A stretch of 64,000 nucleotides of DNA, from positions 1 to 64,000 of the forward strand of contig NZ_LSBB01000020.1 of NCBI RefSeq assembly GCF_001584335.1, in the 5' to 3' direction. The stretch's first letter is position 1. Every line of letters begins with the position of its first letter. This stretch comes from Bacillus atrophaeus (GTDB lineage: Bacteria > Bacillota > Bacilli > Bacillales > Bacillaceae). A program made the translations under genes and the position numbers. Of this stretch, positions 1 to 9,891 are shown piece after piece. The notes beneath the pieces were generated by a model. The model saw only the letters and a list, made by a program, of their open reading frames with translations. It was not told where the DNA came from and ran no database searches.

Positions 1-84
1 GTTATCTAGTTTTGAGAGAATAATTTTTTAAAAATCTCTTGCTTTTTCTGAAATACATAGTATAATGATATTTGTCACTAAAAT

Positions 85-201
85 GTCTGGTGATGATGGC
101 GAAGAGGTCACACCCGTTCCCATACCGAACACGGTAGTTAAGCTCTTCAGCGCCGATGGTAGTCGGGGGCTTCCCCCTGTGAGAGTAGGACATCGCCAGG
201 C
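85..201 (+). rRNA. rrf: 5S ribosomal RNA
   Basis: The sequence matches the Bacillus 5S rRNA core almost throughout, and its two ends can pair as the terminal helix. It is the last rRNA of an operon whose 16S and 23S genes lie before the window. Bases 1-84 look like 23S-5S spacer. Ends are good to a few bases. Confidence 0.95.
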
Positions 202-210
202 AGACTTCAT

Positions 211-285
211 TCCGCAGTAGCTCAGTGGTAGAGCTATCGGCTGTTAACCGATCGGTCGTAGGTTCGAGTCCTACCTGCGGAGCCA
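211..285 (+). tRNA. tRNA-Asn (GTT)
   Basis: Complete cloverleaf with anticodon GTT and an encoded CCA. It is the first tRNA after the 5S gene; the Asn-Ser-Glu-Val-Met-Asp-Phe-Thr-Tyr-Trp-His-Gln-Gly-Cys-Leu order resembles the B. subtilis trnD array. Confidence 0.97.
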
Positions 286-290
286 TTAAT

Positions 291-381
291 GGAGAGCTGT
301 CCGAGTGGCCGAAGGAGCACGATTGGAAATCGTGTAGGCGGTAACCCCGTCTCAAGGGTTCGAATCCCTTGCTCTCCGCCA
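291..381 (+). tRNA. tRNA-Ser (GGA)
   Basis: Class II tRNA with a long variable arm, anticodon GGA and an encoded CCA. It lies 5 bases after tRNA-Asn, so it is surely co-transcribed with it. Confidence 0.97.
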
Positions 382-416
382 CTATTATTTATACATATTT
401 CAAATGAATCAATCAG

Positions 417-488
417 GGCCCGTTGGTCAAGCGGTTAAGACACCGCCCTTTCACGGCGGTAACACGGGTTCGAATCCCGTACGGGTCA
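417..488 (+). tRNA. tRNA-Glu (TTC)
   Basis: Cloverleaf with anticodon TTC and a 7-bp acceptor stem. The gene ends at the discriminator base and does not encode CCA, so the mature end needs CCA addition. Confidence 0.96.
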
Positions 489-498
489 TTAAAATGAT

Positions 499-574
499 GG
501 AGGATTAGCTCAGCTGGGAGAGCATCTGCCTTACAAGCAGAGGGTCGGCGGTTCGAGCCCGTCATCCTCCACCA
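499..574 (+). tRNA. tRNA-Val (TAC)
   Basis: Cloverleaf of 76 nt with anticodon TAC and an encoded CCA, inside the polycistronic tRNA array. Confidence 0.97.
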
Positions 575-581
575 TCATTAT

Positions 582-662
<81 letters not shown>

Positions 663-697
663 TTAAAATAAGTACTCAGAACAGAGTACATTAAAAT

Positions 698-774
698 GGT
701 CCGGTAGTTCAGTTGGTTAGAATGCCTGCCTGTCACGCAGGAGGTCGCGGGTTCGAGTCCCGTCCGGACCGCCA
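698..774 (+). tRNA. tRNA-Asp (GTC)
   Basis: Cloverleaf of 77 nt with anticodon GTC and an encoded CCA. Confidence 0.97.
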
Positions 775-789
775 TTTTTAAAAAAGTTT

Positions 790-865
<76 letters not shown>

Positions 866-870
866 CCTAT

Positions 871-943
<73 letters not shown>

Positions 944-961
944 CTGTGTTTTTTATAAGAT

Positions 962-1046
962 GGAGGGGTAGCGAAGTGGCTAAACGCGGCGGACTGTAAA
1001 TCCGCTCCCTCAGGGTTCGGCAGTTCGAATCTGCCCCCCTCCACCA
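962..1046 (+). tRNA. tRNA-Tyr (GTA)
   Basis: Class II tRNA of 85 nt with a long variable arm, anticodon GTA and an encoded CCA. Confidence 0.97.
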
Positions 1047-1056
1047 TTTTTATTCT

Positions 1057-1130
1057 AGGGGCATAGTTTAAAGGTAGAACAGAGGTCTCCAAAACCTCCG
1101 GTGTGGGTTCAATTCCTACTGCCCCTGCCA
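1057..1130 (+). tRNA. tRNA-Trp (CCA)
   Basis: Cloverleaf of 74 nt with anticodon CCA and an encoded 3' CCA. Confidence 0.97.
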
Positions 1131-1154
1131 CTATATAATTCATCTTAAGACTAT

Positions 1155-1231
1155 GGCGGTTGTGGCGAAGTGGTTAACGCACCAGATTGTGGCTCTGGCA
1201 CTCGTGGGTTCGATTCCCATCAATCGCCCCA
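1155..1231 (+). tRNA. tRNA-His (GTG)
   Basis: Cloverleaf with anticodon GTG, an encoded CCA and an extra 5' G opposite the discriminator C, as is usual for tRNA-His. Confidence 0.96.
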
Positions 1232-1240
1232 TATTATCAT

Positions 1241-1312
1241 TGGGCTATAGCCAAGCGGTAAGGCAACGGACTTTGACTCCGTCATGCGTTGGTTCGAATC
1301 CAGCTAGCCCAG
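1241..1312 (+). tRNA. tRNA-Gln (TTG)
   Basis: Cloverleaf with anticodon TTG and a T1-A72 first pair typical of tRNA-Gln. No CCA is encoded. Confidence 0.96.
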
Positions 1313-1359
1313 TTGTATTTTTAAAACCAACTGCATATGTTATTATAAGTTCTTTAAAT

Positions 1360-1434
1360 GCGGAAGTAGTTCAGTGGTAGAACATCACCTTGCCAAGGTG
1401 GGGGTCGCGGGTTCGAATCCCGTCTTCCGCTCCA
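1360..1434 (+). tRNA. tRNA-Gly (GCC)
   Basis: Cloverleaf of 75 nt with anticodon GCC and an encoded CCA. Confidence 0.97.
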
Positions 1435-1439
1435 ATTAT

Positions 1440-1510
<71 letters not shown>

Positions 1511-1516
1511 TTCTTT

Positions 1517-1605
1517 GCCGGGGTGGTGGAATTGGCAGACACACAGGACTTAAAATCCTGCGGTAGGTGACTACCGTGCCGGTTCAAGTCCGGCCCTCGG
1601 CACCA
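1517..1605 (+). tRNA. tRNA-Leu (TAA)
   Basis: Class II tRNA with a long variable arm, anticodon TAA and an encoded CCA. It is the last tRNA before the array terminator. Confidence 0.97.
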
Positions 1606-1676
1606 ATTTAACTTAACAAATGTTAAATTGGTTTGCAGCATTTTTGCTATCGAACTTAAACGTATACCTTATATAA

Positions 1677-1711
1677 AGAGTGATCTACTAACTGTAGATT
1701 ACTCTTTTTTG
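1677..1711 (+). terminator. Terminator of the rRNA-tRNA operon
   Basis: A 12-bp hairpin with one mismatch is followed by a run of T, about 70 bases after the last tRNA of the array. It should end the long rRNA-tRNA transcript. Confidence 0.85.
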
Positions 1712-1997
1712 TTAGATTTTATTGGTACTATAAAGGCATTTATCAGCGCCTAACCGCAGCGGGGGCTTTTCTTTCTTAATGATTTTCGGTGGGAAAGAAA
1801 GGTTTTTCTTTATTTCATATAATTACATTCTAAGCTTTAACTTATTTGCAAAATGAGATATAAAGATAAATGAGGTTAAGATTAGTTGGAGTAATAATGC
1901 AAATTCTTTTTCGTATTATTCTAAAGAAAAGGAGTTTAAAGAAACCGTGATGTTGAGTTAATAAAAGATTTGAGAAAAACTTTTTTAAAAAAATCTA
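1712..1997. other. Gap without a recognised gene
   Basis: About 290 AT-rich bases between the array terminator and the promoter of the detached tRNA-Leu. I see no convincing reading frame with a ribosome binding site and no RNA family that I recognise. Confidence 0.6.
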
Positions 1998-2026
1998 TTG
2001 ACTCTCTGGATAATGCATGATATATT
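1998..2026 (+). promoter_or_regulatory. Sigma-A promoter for the detached tRNA-Leu
   Basis: TTGACT at 1998-2003 and TATATT at 2021-2026 are 17 bases apart, about 45 bases before tRNA-Leu (CAA). The spacing and near-consensus boxes point to strong stand-alone transcription. Confidence 0.75.
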
Positions 2027-2070
2027 TATATTTGTCGGTTACATACGAATTGTAAACGGACATTATACTT

Positions 2071-2152
2071 GCCGGTGTGGCGGAATTGGCAGACGCGCAC
2101 GACTCAAAATCGTGTTCCTTCTGGAGTGTCGGTTCGACCCCGACCACCGGTA
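2071..2152 (+). tRNA. tRNA-Leu (CAA)
   Basis: Class II tRNA of 82 nt with anticodon CAA, a G-T first acceptor pair and no encoded CCA. As I recall, the B. subtilis trnD array ends with two adjacent Leu tRNAs. Here the second is 465 bases away behind a terminator and has its own promoter. Confidence 0.95.
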
Positions 2153-2164
2153 TAAAAATGAAAA

Positions 2165-2202
2165 AAGTCGGTATTTCAGAAAATGAAATACCGACTTTTT
2201 TT
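2165..2202. terminator. Bidirectional terminator, tRNA-Leu / adhB
   Basis: A perfect 14-bp hairpin with T runs on both strands lies between convergent tRNA-Leu and the dehydrogenase gene. It probably serves both. Confidence 0.9.
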
Positions 2203-3337
2203 ATGGTTTTAAAAGAACTTTGATTGCCCCGTCTGTTTTGGTGTCAAATACTTCGTAGCCTTTTTTAGCTTGGTCTAGGGGTAAGACATGTGTAATGATA
2301 TCGCCGGGATCGACTTTGCCTTCTGCAATTAAATTGTATAGGTAAGGCATGTAATGGATAACCGGCGCTTGTCCTGTTCTGATATTGACGTTCCTTTGAA
2401 AAATATCTCCAAATGGGAAAGCATTGTATCTCATGCCGTATGCTCCGGTTACTTGAATGGTGCCGCATTTACGGACAGCTTGAGCAGCCATGACGAGTGC
2501 GCCCATTGCACCGCCGTGAAGCTTCAATCCTGTGGCGAGAAATTCAAGCGGCGACATTTTTCCGTCCATCCCGACGCAGTCGATAACCACATCGGCTCCG
2601 CCCTGCGTTATTTCTTTCAGATAGCTTCCCGTGTTTTGTTCGTTTTCGAAATTTACGATCTCTACGTTATTTGTCCGTTTGGCATGTTGAAGGCGGTAGT
2701 CAATATAGTCGACCGCTATGACTCTTTCAGCACCCTTCAGCCAGGCGAATTTTTGCGCCAGGAGCCCGACCGGACCGCATCCTAGTATAATCACGGTATC
2801 TCCCTTTTTCACCCCGGCGTTATCCACGCTCCAATAGGCTGTGGACATGGCATCTGAGAGCAGGACTAATTTTTCATCTTCTACTTCACAGTCATCAGGG
2901 ATGCGGAAGGGGGTGAAATTGGCGTATGGCACACGCATATATTCAGCTTGTCCGCCCGGATAGCCGCCGGTTGTGTCGGAGTATCCGAAATATGCGCCCA
3001 TTTCTCCATTGGCGTTTGAGTTGTCACATTGGCTTTCTAACTGATTTTTACAAAAAAAACATTCACCGCAGCTGACATTAAACGGGATGATGACGCGGTC
3101 GCCTTTTTTTACTTTATGGACGTCAGGACCCGCTTCTTCAACGATTCCCATCGGTTCGTGACCAATAATATAGTCTTCAGGAAAATTTGGTATCATACCG
3201 TGAATTAAGTGTAAATCTGATCCGCAAATCGCTGTAGTCGTTAATTTAACAATGATATCGTCTGATTTTTTGATTTCGGGGGCTTTCACTTCTTTGACTC
3301 GTATATCTTTAATCCCTTGATACGTCACTGCTTTCAT
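2201..3337 (-). CDS. adhB: Zinc-dependent alcohol dehydrogenase (AdhB-like)
   Basis: The 378-residue product is a medium-chain, zinc- and NAD-dependent alcohol dehydrogenase. Catalytic zinc ligands fit C38 and the HE pair at 60-61. Four structural-zinc cysteines are at 90, 93, 96 and 104. A GxGxxG Rossmann motif (GCGPVG) follows near 187. Length and the long insert after the zinc loop resemble B. subtilis AdhB and glutathione-independent formaldehyde dehydrogenases; the substrate cannot be read from sequence. The start has a GAGGAG site upstream. Two CotF-like genes lie directly upstream on the same strand, 22 bases away, so they are probably one operon. In B. subtilis, as I recall, adhB also sits among CotF-like genes (yraD-yraG), but elsewhere on the chromosome. 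Confidence 0.85.
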   Translation of the reverse strand: MKAVTYQGIKDIRVKEVKAPEIKKSDDIIVKLTTTAICGSDLHLIHGMIPNFPEDYIIGHEPMGIVEEAGPDVHKVKKGDRVIIPFNVSCGECFFCKNQLESQCDNSNANGEMGAYFGYSDTTGGYPGGQAEYMRVPYANFTPFRIPDDCEVEDEKLVLLSDAMSTAYWSVDNAGVKKGDTVIILGCGPVGLLAQKFAWLKGAERVIAVDYIDYRLQHAKRTNNVEIVNFENEQNTGSYLKEITQGGADVVIDCVGMDGKMSPLEFLATGLKLHGGAMGALVMAAQAVRKCGTIQVTGAYGMRYNAFPFGDIFQRNVNIRTGQAPVIHYMPYLYNLIAEGKVDPGDIITHVLPLDQAKKGYEVFDTKTDGAIKVLLKP

Positions 3338-3359
3338 TCAACATGTCTCCTCTGGCTGT

Positions 3360-3719
3360 CTAGTTATCGGGTGTGGCAAATGTTCCAAGCCGGTTCGTAT
3401 TGTCGGGAAATAGCTTCAAACCGGCAATATCAATCGCTGTTTGGGCTGATTTCATATCCAATTGAAATTGTTTGTCCGTATCAGCGGGATGAAGCCACCC
3501 TTTTTCAATCATGAGGCTGGATAGTTCCCCGTGTAAGTGAATGGCGGCATCTAATTGATGGCGCAGTGCGGCTCTTAGTTCAGGGCTTGCCGTTTCTGTG
3601 ATGGCTGCCGCGTAATTTCTGACTCCGGTTTTTACTGAGATTAAAAAATCGAGAGCCAGTGCGGAATCAGCAAGATCAGGCATTCCTTTCGCGTTTTGGG
3701 GATCTAAGTAATCGTTCAA
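3360..3719 (-). CDS. CotF-like spore coat family protein (YraF-like)
   Basis: This 119-residue protein has the helical, ferritin-like pattern of the CotF family and looks closest to YraF/YraD. A central stretch around residues 45-75 (AALRHQLDAAIHLHGELSS) carries the family's repeated hydrophobic/charged heptads, and there is no signal peptide or membrane segment. Such proteins are small alpha-helical components of the spore, usually made in the mother cell. The start overlaps the stop of the upstream gene by 4 bases, which indicates translational coupling. The symbol is left blank because I cannot separate YraF from YraD reliably. Confidence 0.75.
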   Translation of the reverse strand: MNDYLDPQNAKGMPDLADSALALDFLISVKTGVRNYAAAITETASPELRAALRHQLDAAIHLHGELSSLMIEKGWLHPADTDKQFQLDMKSAQTAIDIAGLKLFPDNTNRLGTFATPDN

Positions 3720-3940
3720 TGAAGGTTACCTCCGTTTCTCGTTGGGGCTTTTGTATATAAAGCTTGCAGCTCAGTAATATCTTTTATCGATTGCTGCACG
3801 TCTTTTTCCATGAGTGCTCTCAGTTCTTGATCAAACACAAGTCCCTGCATCATTTTTGACTTCAATAAGCAGACGGTTTTAAAATTAAGGATTTCATGTG
3901 TTTCCATTGTTTCGTGGTTTGCCAAACGGTCTTGTGCCAT
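3716..3940 (-). CDS. Small CotF-like protein (YraG/YraE-like)
   Basis: The product has 74 residues. The start at 3940 is chosen because a strong GGAGGTG site lies just upstream; a longer open frame to 4030 has no such site. The sequence is mostly helical (for example KTVCLLKSKMMQGLVFDQEL) and resembles the half-length YraG/YraE members found beside adhB in B. subtilis. Two short CotF-like proteins encoded together may form the equivalent of one full-length CotF bundle; that is inference. It is the first gene of the CotF-adhB group. Confidence 0.7.
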   Translation of the reverse strand: MAQDRLANHETMETHEILNFKTVCLLKSKMMQGLVFDQELRALMEKDVQQSIKDITELQALYTKAPTRNGGNLH

Positions 3941-4000
3941 ACAACGTTCACCTCCCGGATTCCCGTGTATTCTTTCCTTGTTTAAACCATTTATACAAAA

Positions 4001-4032
4001 TAAAAATGATCCCGAACCATATGGGATCATTT
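4001..4032 (-). terminator. Terminator after spo0M
   Basis: A 9-bp hairpin (arms 4005-4013 and 4023-4031) directly after the spo0M stop is followed on the minus strand by a T-rich run. It separates spo0M from the CotF-like genes. Confidence 0.75.
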
Positions 4033-4034
4033 CT

Positions 4035-4802
4035 TCATTCTGCGTATCGGCTGATGAGCTGATCGAGTCTGTCTGTGCGGGCTTCTAATTCATTTTCACT
4101 AAAGTAAACCTCTGTCAGCCGCTCACCATCGTTATACATTTCTTCAAGCCAGCCCGCAAGGCCTCTTGCTTTTCGATCTGCTTCTAGAATAAGCTCTAGA
4201 CCGTCTTCGTGGAGGTGAAATACGGCTTCCAGTTCATCGAGCAGCCCTTTGTAAGGTCCGGAATGCGGGATAAATTCAAATTCCTGCACAAATGGCAGAC
4301 GCCGGCGGAAATAGGGGGCATGTTCACAGTCCGCCTCATGGAGCCTAAAGCCAATTTCCTGCAGGGCTTGTAATACATTGTTCATCCAAGGGTGGAGATT
4401 GACGTGAAACGAATCATAGTCTGATTTATCGATGCCGCCTTCAATATCTAAATCAGTCATGAGAAATACTTTTGTCTTGCCGATAGTAACGGGTGTATCA
4501 AGCGGCAGCCGGCAGCTGAATGAAAAAACTTTTTCTTCCCCGGCACCTATCATAAATTCATTTGTCACCCGATGGGAGGCCACAGTTTTATATTTTGTCT
4601 CTGCTTTATCATCTTCTTGAATGTTATACTTTGTTTTAACAATGACTTCAATATGACGGATTTGCTGTTCAATACTTCCGCCTTTGACACGGACAGTGCC
4701 TCTTACCATTTCTCCGGGACTATAATTTGACTTATGTAAAACCGTATCCACTTTTGCTGCTCCGATTCCTGCGCTTGCAGCCAGTTTCTTAAAAAATGAC
4801 AT
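4035..4802 (-). CDS. spo0M: Sporulation-control protein Spo0M
   Basis: The 255-residue product matches Spo0M, an arrestin-fold protein that affects sporulation and cell-envelope processes. The N-terminus (MSFFKKLAASAGIGAAKVDT) is characteristic, followed by beta-rich arrestin-like segments and an acidic C-terminal tail. The frame remains open upstream, but the start at 4802 gives the family length (about 258 in B. subtilis). A sigma-W-like promoter lies about 40 bases upstream. The gene is divergent from ygaJ, the same arrangement as in B. subtilis (spo0M was formerly ygaI). Confidence 0.92.
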   Translation of the reverse strand: MSFFKKLAASAGIGAAKVDTVLHKSNYSPGEMVRGTVRVKGGSIEQQIRHIEVIVKTKYNIQEDDKAETKYKTVASHRVTNEFMIGAGEEKVFSFSCRLPLDTPVTIGKTKVFLMTDLDIEGGIDKSDYDSFHVNLHPWMNNVLQALQEIGFRLHEADCEHAPYFRRRLPFVQEFEFIPHSGPYKGLLDELEAVFHLHEDGLELILEADRKARGLAGWLEEMYNDGERLTEVYFSENELEARTDRLDQLISRYAE

Positions 4803-4844
4803 GTGTTTAAGGCTTCTTTTCTTATCATATGGAAAGACATCTAT

Positions 4845-4872
4845 TATACGGTCTATACATCGGTTGGATTCA
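4845..4872 (-). promoter_or_regulatory. Sigma-W-type promoter of spo0M
   Basis: On the minus strand TGAATC (4867-4872) and CGTATA (4845-4850) are 16 bases apart, against the sigma-W consensus TGAAAC-N16-CGTATA. B. subtilis spo0M is reported to be in the sigma-W regulon, which agrees. Confidence 0.75.
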
Positions 4873-4901
4873 TTTATTTTAAATGAAGGAGATGTTGCTT
4901 T

Positions 4902-5597
4902 GTGAAACAAATTATAGCTATGGGCGGAGGCGGCTTTTCGATGGAGCCGGATCATCTGCTACTTGATCAATATCTTTTGGAGCAAACGAAAAAATCTGCA
5001 CCGCGGGTATGTTTTTTGCCGACTGCGAGCGGTGATTCCGAAAGCTATATTCAGCGGTTTTATCATGCATTTCAAAAGCTTGAGTGTATGCCGGACCACT
5101 TATCCTTGTTTAAACCGCCTTCAACAGATCTGGCTTCATTTATATGTGAACAGGATATTGTATACGTCGGCGGCGGAAATACCCGAAATTTACTTGTGCT
5201 TTGGAAAGAATGGGGATTAGATCATATATTGCGTGAGGCGTGGGAGAGAGGCGTTATTTTATCAGGATTAAGCGCCGGAGCCATTTGCTGGTTTAAAGAG
5301 GGTGTGACTGACTCGATGAATGGCCCGTTAACAGGCCTGAATGGCTTAGGGTTTTTACAAGGGAGCTTTTGTCCTCATTATGATGGAGAGAAGGAGAGGA
5401 GACCGGCGTTTCACAGGCTTATTTCAGAAAAGTCTTTGAGCGAAGGCTATGCAGCGGATGATGGAGCGGCCTTGCACTTTATAGGAAATCAACTGTTTCA
5501 GGTTGTGAGTTCAAGAGCTGGCGCCCAGGCATATCGGGTGACAGTACATGAGAATGAAATAACTGAAATTTCATTGCAGGTTCATGACTTAAGTTAA
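4902..5597 (+). CDS. ygaJ: Peptidase E family serine peptidase (S51)
   Basis: The product has 231 residues and reads as a cytoplasmic S51 peptidase (dipeptidase E type). The nucleophile motif GLSAGAICW places the catalytic serine at 125, and a histidine at 159 (CPHYD) fits the partner. The YVGGGNT loop at 88-94 is also typical. Family members cleave Asp-X dipeptides, but the substrate here is not proven. Translation starts at GTG 4902 with an AAGGAGA site upstream. It is monocistronic between divergent spo0M and the thiC leader. Confidence 0.85.
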   Translation: MKQIIAMGGGGFSMEPDHLLLDQYLLEQTKKSAPRVCFLPTASGDSESYIQRFYHAFQKLECMPDHLSLFKPPSTDLASFICEQDIVYVGGGNTRNLLVLWKEWGLDHILREAWERGVILSGLSAGAICWFKEGVTDSMNGPLTGLNGLGFLQGSFCPHYDGEKERRPAFHRLISEKSLSEGYAADDGAALHFIGNQLFQVVSSRAGAQAYRVTVHENEITEISLQVHDLS

Positions 5598-5667
5598 ATT
5601 AGCTGAATATTTTCTACATTTCTCTTTCTTCGATTCTGTATTTATGATAAGATGAAAGCGAAATCAA

Positions 5668-5766
5668 TAGTTACTGGGGGTGCCCGTCTGACGGGCTGAG
5701 AGAGAAGTGTTTGCTTCTTAACCCTTTGGACCTGATCTGGTTCGTACCAGCGTGGGGAAGTAGAGG
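5668..5766 (+). promoter_or_regulatory. TPP riboswitch (THI element)
   Basis: The conserved TPP aptamer blocks are in order: GGGGTGCCC, CTGAGAG, ACCCTTTGGACCTGATCTGG and CGTGGGGAAG. It lies upstream of thiC with a terminator downstream, so thiamine pyrophosphate should stop transcription before thiC. Confidence 0.97.
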
Positions 5767-5824
5767 AATTGTTTTTATTATTGTTTTTTTGGGCGATAAT
5801 ATATTTCTTTATGACTGACTGCCA

Positions 5825-5857
5825 AACCGGGTTCTTACATATGAGCGCGGTTTTTTT
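5825..5857 (+). terminator. Expression-platform terminator of the TPP riboswitch
   Basis: A 10-bp hairpin with one mismatch is followed by seven T residues, between the TPP aptamer and thiC. Its position fits conditional termination. Confidence 0.8.
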
Positions 5858-5870
5858 GTGCTGGTGCTAA

Positions 5871-7688
<1,818 letters not shown>

Positions 7689-7694
7689 AAGGCG

Positions 7695-7737
7695 ACAGAT
7701 GAAGATGGAGCTTTAAGCATCTTCGTCTGTTTTTTTA
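7695..7737 (+). terminator. Terminator after thiC
   Basis: A 12-bp hairpin with a long T run begins 7 bases after the thiC stop. Confidence 0.9.
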
Positions 7738-7837
7738 TTGTGTCCGAACCATAAATGGTAAGCGTACAGTCGGACCCCTTTGATGAAATGATTGGTCATA
7801 AGGTTTGTATTTAAGGTGCCGCTGTCTTAAATTATAG

Positions 7838-7946
7838 TTGACAGGTAGGTATAGTGTGAATTAATATGATGAATAAATATTTCCATATTCAAGCTGATCG
7901 GATCACCGAAGGCCCTTATCTTTTGTCATAGATAAGGGCCTTTTTG
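7838..7946 (+). promoter_or_regulatory. senS promoter and leader with internal terminator
   Basis: TTGACA at 7838-7843 and TAATAT at 7862-7867 form a promoter. About 45 bases on is a perfect 10-bp hairpin plus T run (7911-7945) that would end transcription before senS. A block at 7893-7913 (GCTGATCGG then CACCGAAGGC) recurs in the leader of ssuB at 9952-9972. This looks like an attenuator; the controlling signal is unknown. An early terminator before senS has, as I recall, been described in B. subtilis. Confidence 0.75.
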
Positions 7947-7988
7947 TATCTGATAAGCGGGCATGCGTGGAATCGGGAGGAATTTGTC

Positions 7989-8171
7989 ATGGGAGTTAAA
8001 AAATATGTGCCGGCAGGGCGGAAAAAACCGAAAAAACGAAAAAAATATAAGAAACAAACGTTAAGTTTGGAGTTGCTTATTGAAAAAAACAAATGGGAGA
8101 TTCTGAATAATGAACATCAGATGGAGGAGATTTATATGAAAATTGATGAAAAACATGCAGGAACCAGATAA
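7989..8171 (+). CDS. senS: SenS, regulator of extracellular enzyme genes
   Basis: A very basic 60-residue protein whose N-terminal third is rich in lysine and arginine (GRKKPKKRKKYKKQT), followed by a helical segment. B. subtilis SenS of about 65 residues has the same character and, in multicopy, raises expression of secreted enzymes. Start 7989 is chosen for the GGGAGGA site just upstream; 15 extra in-frame codons before it lie too close to the leader terminator. It sits alone between the leader attenuator and a bidirectional terminator shared with katA. The molecular mechanism is not evident from sequence. Confidence 0.8.
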   Translation: MGVKKYVPAGRKKPKKRKKYKKQTLSLELLIEKNKWEILNNEHQMEEIYMKIDEKHAGTR

Positions 8172-8240
8172 CTATCTTTTATTTTGAGGCAAATGCATTT
8201 TTCAATTCAAACCGTTAAATGAGAATATCTTTTGAATGAA

Positions 8241-8273
8241 AAAAACCGCTGATCACGTTGTCAGCGGTTTTTT
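8241..8273. terminator. Bidirectional terminator, senS / katA
   Basis: A strong hairpin with A run before and T run after lies between the convergent ends of senS and katA. Confidence 0.88.
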
Positions 8274-8279
8274 GTAAGG

Positions 8280-9731
8280 TCAAACTTCTTTCTTAATCGG
8301 CAGGCCGAGCCCTTTCGCAATCCGGTTTCCGTATTCAGGATCCGCTTTGTAGAAATGCTCGATTTGACGCAATTTGATTTCTTCTTTTTCTACCGGCTTC
8401 ATCGCGTCAACGATGTTTTGGACAAGGCGTGTACGCTCGTCTTCGCTCATTAAGCGATAAAGATCGCCGGCTTGAGTATAGTGGTCGTTATGATCGTAGC
8501 CTACGCTGTCAGCCACGCCGGATACCGGATATGCGGCTTGTTTATCTTCAGGTGATTCAGTCGGTCCGCTGAAACTATTAGGCTCGTAATATACGGAACC
8601 GCCGCCGTTATTGTCAAAGCGCATTTGGCCGTCACGCTGATAGTTTTTCACTTCATTGCGAGGACGGTTGATTGGCAAGGATTGATGGTTCGCGCCCACA
8701 CGATAGCGATGCGCATCATGATATGCAAACAGACGGCCTTGGAGCATTTTATCAGGTGATACATCGACACCCGGCACCAATGTTCCTGGAGAGAATGTCG
8801 CCTGTTCTACTTCAGCAAAGTAATTTTCAGGATTTCTGTCAAGAACCATGCGTCCAACTTCGATCAACGGATAGTCTTTTTGAGACCATACTTTTGTGAC
8901 ATCAAATGGATCGAAGCGATACGTATTTGCATCTTCTAAAGGCATGATTTGCACATATAATTTCCATGCGGGGAAATCACCGTTTTCAATCGCGTTGAAC
9001 AAATCTTCTGTATGATAATCCGGATTTTCACCAGCGATTTTTGCAGCTGTTTTTACATCAAGGTTTTTCACGCCTTGTTCTGTTTTAAAGTGATATTTGA
9101 TCCATACGCCTTCGCCTTCTGCATTCGTCCATTTAAAAGTATGGCTTCCGAAACCATGCATATGGCGCAGTGTAGCTGGAATTCCGCGATCAGACATCAA
9201 GATGGTGACTTGATGAAGTGATTCAGGGGATAAAGACCAGAAATCCCATACAGCGGTAGGGTTTTTTAGATGTGTTTTCGGATCTCTCTTCTGTGTATGA
9301 ATGAAGTCTGGGAATTTGATTGCATCGCGAATAAAGAATACAGGGGTATTGTTACCGACGATGTCATAGTTCCCTTCTTCAGTATATAATTTCACTGAAA
9401 ATCCGCGAGGGTCGCGTACTGTATCAGCAGAGCCAAGTTCACCGGCCACTGTAGAAAAACGTACAAATAGCGGTGTGCGTTTTCCGACTTCTGATAAGAA
9501 ATTCGCTTTTGTATATTTAGTCAGATCATTTGTCACTTCAAAATAACCGTGGGCACCGGCACCTTTAGCATGAACAACACGCTCAGGAACACGTTCTCTA
9601 TTGAAATGGGCCAATTTTTCAAGCAAGTGTACATCTTGAATTAAAGTTGGTCCGCGAGAACCGGCTGTCATTGAATTTTGATTATCTCCAACCGGAGCGC
9701 CCCAGTTAGTTGTAAGTTTATTTGAACTCAT
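8280..9731 (-). CDS. katA: Vegetative catalase KatA
   Basis: A 483-residue monofunctional haem catalase that breaks down hydrogen peroxide in the cytoplasm. The distal histidine is at 54 ([11 protein letters not shown]), the asparagine of the GNNTPVFF loop near 127, and the proximal tyrosine in [10 protein letters not shown] near 337. This is the short, small-subunit clade. A consensus PerR operator lies 60-80 bases upstream, so peroxide should derepress the gene. A GAGGTGA site precedes the start. It is monocistronic, convergent with senS and divergent from the ssu leader. Confidence 0.97.
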   Translation of the reverse strand: MSSNKLTTNWGAPVGDNQNSMTAGSRGPTLIQDVHLLEKLAHFNRERVPERVVHAKGAGAHGYFEVTNDLTKYTKANFLSEVGKRTPLFVRFSTVAGELGSADTVRDPRGFSVKLYTEEGNYDIVGNNTPVFFIRDAIKFPDFIHTQKRDPKTHLKNPTAVWDFWSLSPESLHQVTILMSDRGIPATLRHMHGFGSHTFKWTNAEGEGVWIKYHFKTEQGVKNLDVKTAAKIAGENPDYHTEDLFNAIENGDFPAWKLYVQIMPLEDANTYRFDPFDVTKVWSQKDYPLIEVGRMVLDRNPENYFAEVEQATFSPGTLVPGVDVSPDKMLQGRLFAYHDAHRYRVGANHQSLPINRPRNEVKNYQRDGQMRFDNNGGGSVYYEPNSFSGPTESPEDKQAAYPVSGVADSVGYDHNDHYTQAGDLYRLMSEDERTRLVQNIVDAMKPVEKEEIKLRQIEHFYKADPEYGNRIAKGLGLPIKKEV

Positions 9732-9756
9732 ATCATCACCTCTTGGAATTTATAAA

Positions 9757-9787
9757 GTTATAATACCATCTATTATAAAAAAGTCAA
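9757..9787 (-). promoter_or_regulatory. katA promoter
   Basis: On the minus strand TTGACT (9782-9787) is followed 16-19 bases later by TATTAT/TATAAC. It lies between the PerR box and the katA start. Confidence 0.6.
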
Positions 9788-9794
9788 TATTATT

Positions 9795-9809
9795 TTATAA
9801 TGATTATAA
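9795..9809. promoter_or_regulatory. PerR box upstream of katA
   Basis: The 15-base palindrome TTATAATGATTATAA matches the per box consensus TTATAATNATTATAA exactly and sits just upstream of the katA -35 element, where PerR would block transcription. Confidence 0.93.
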
Positions 9810-9891
9810 AATAAATATTTTTATAAAAGAGTAATACTGCTAACCAGCGGGATCGTGTTGAGGATAAGAAGTTTTAGTTTTTAAAAAATAG

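Noticed and set aside
1153-1380. 75-residue open frame across the tRNA array
   Set aside because: It lies entirely over tRNA-His, tRNA-Gln and spacers and has no ribosome binding site. Other frames over 2-1143 on the minus strand are likewise tRNA shadows.
7892-7946. Glycine riboswitch, because of the CACCGAAGG block in the senS and ssuB leaders
   Set aside because: Glycine aptamers are much longer and need further conserved blocks that are absent. The resemblance is limited to about 9 bases.
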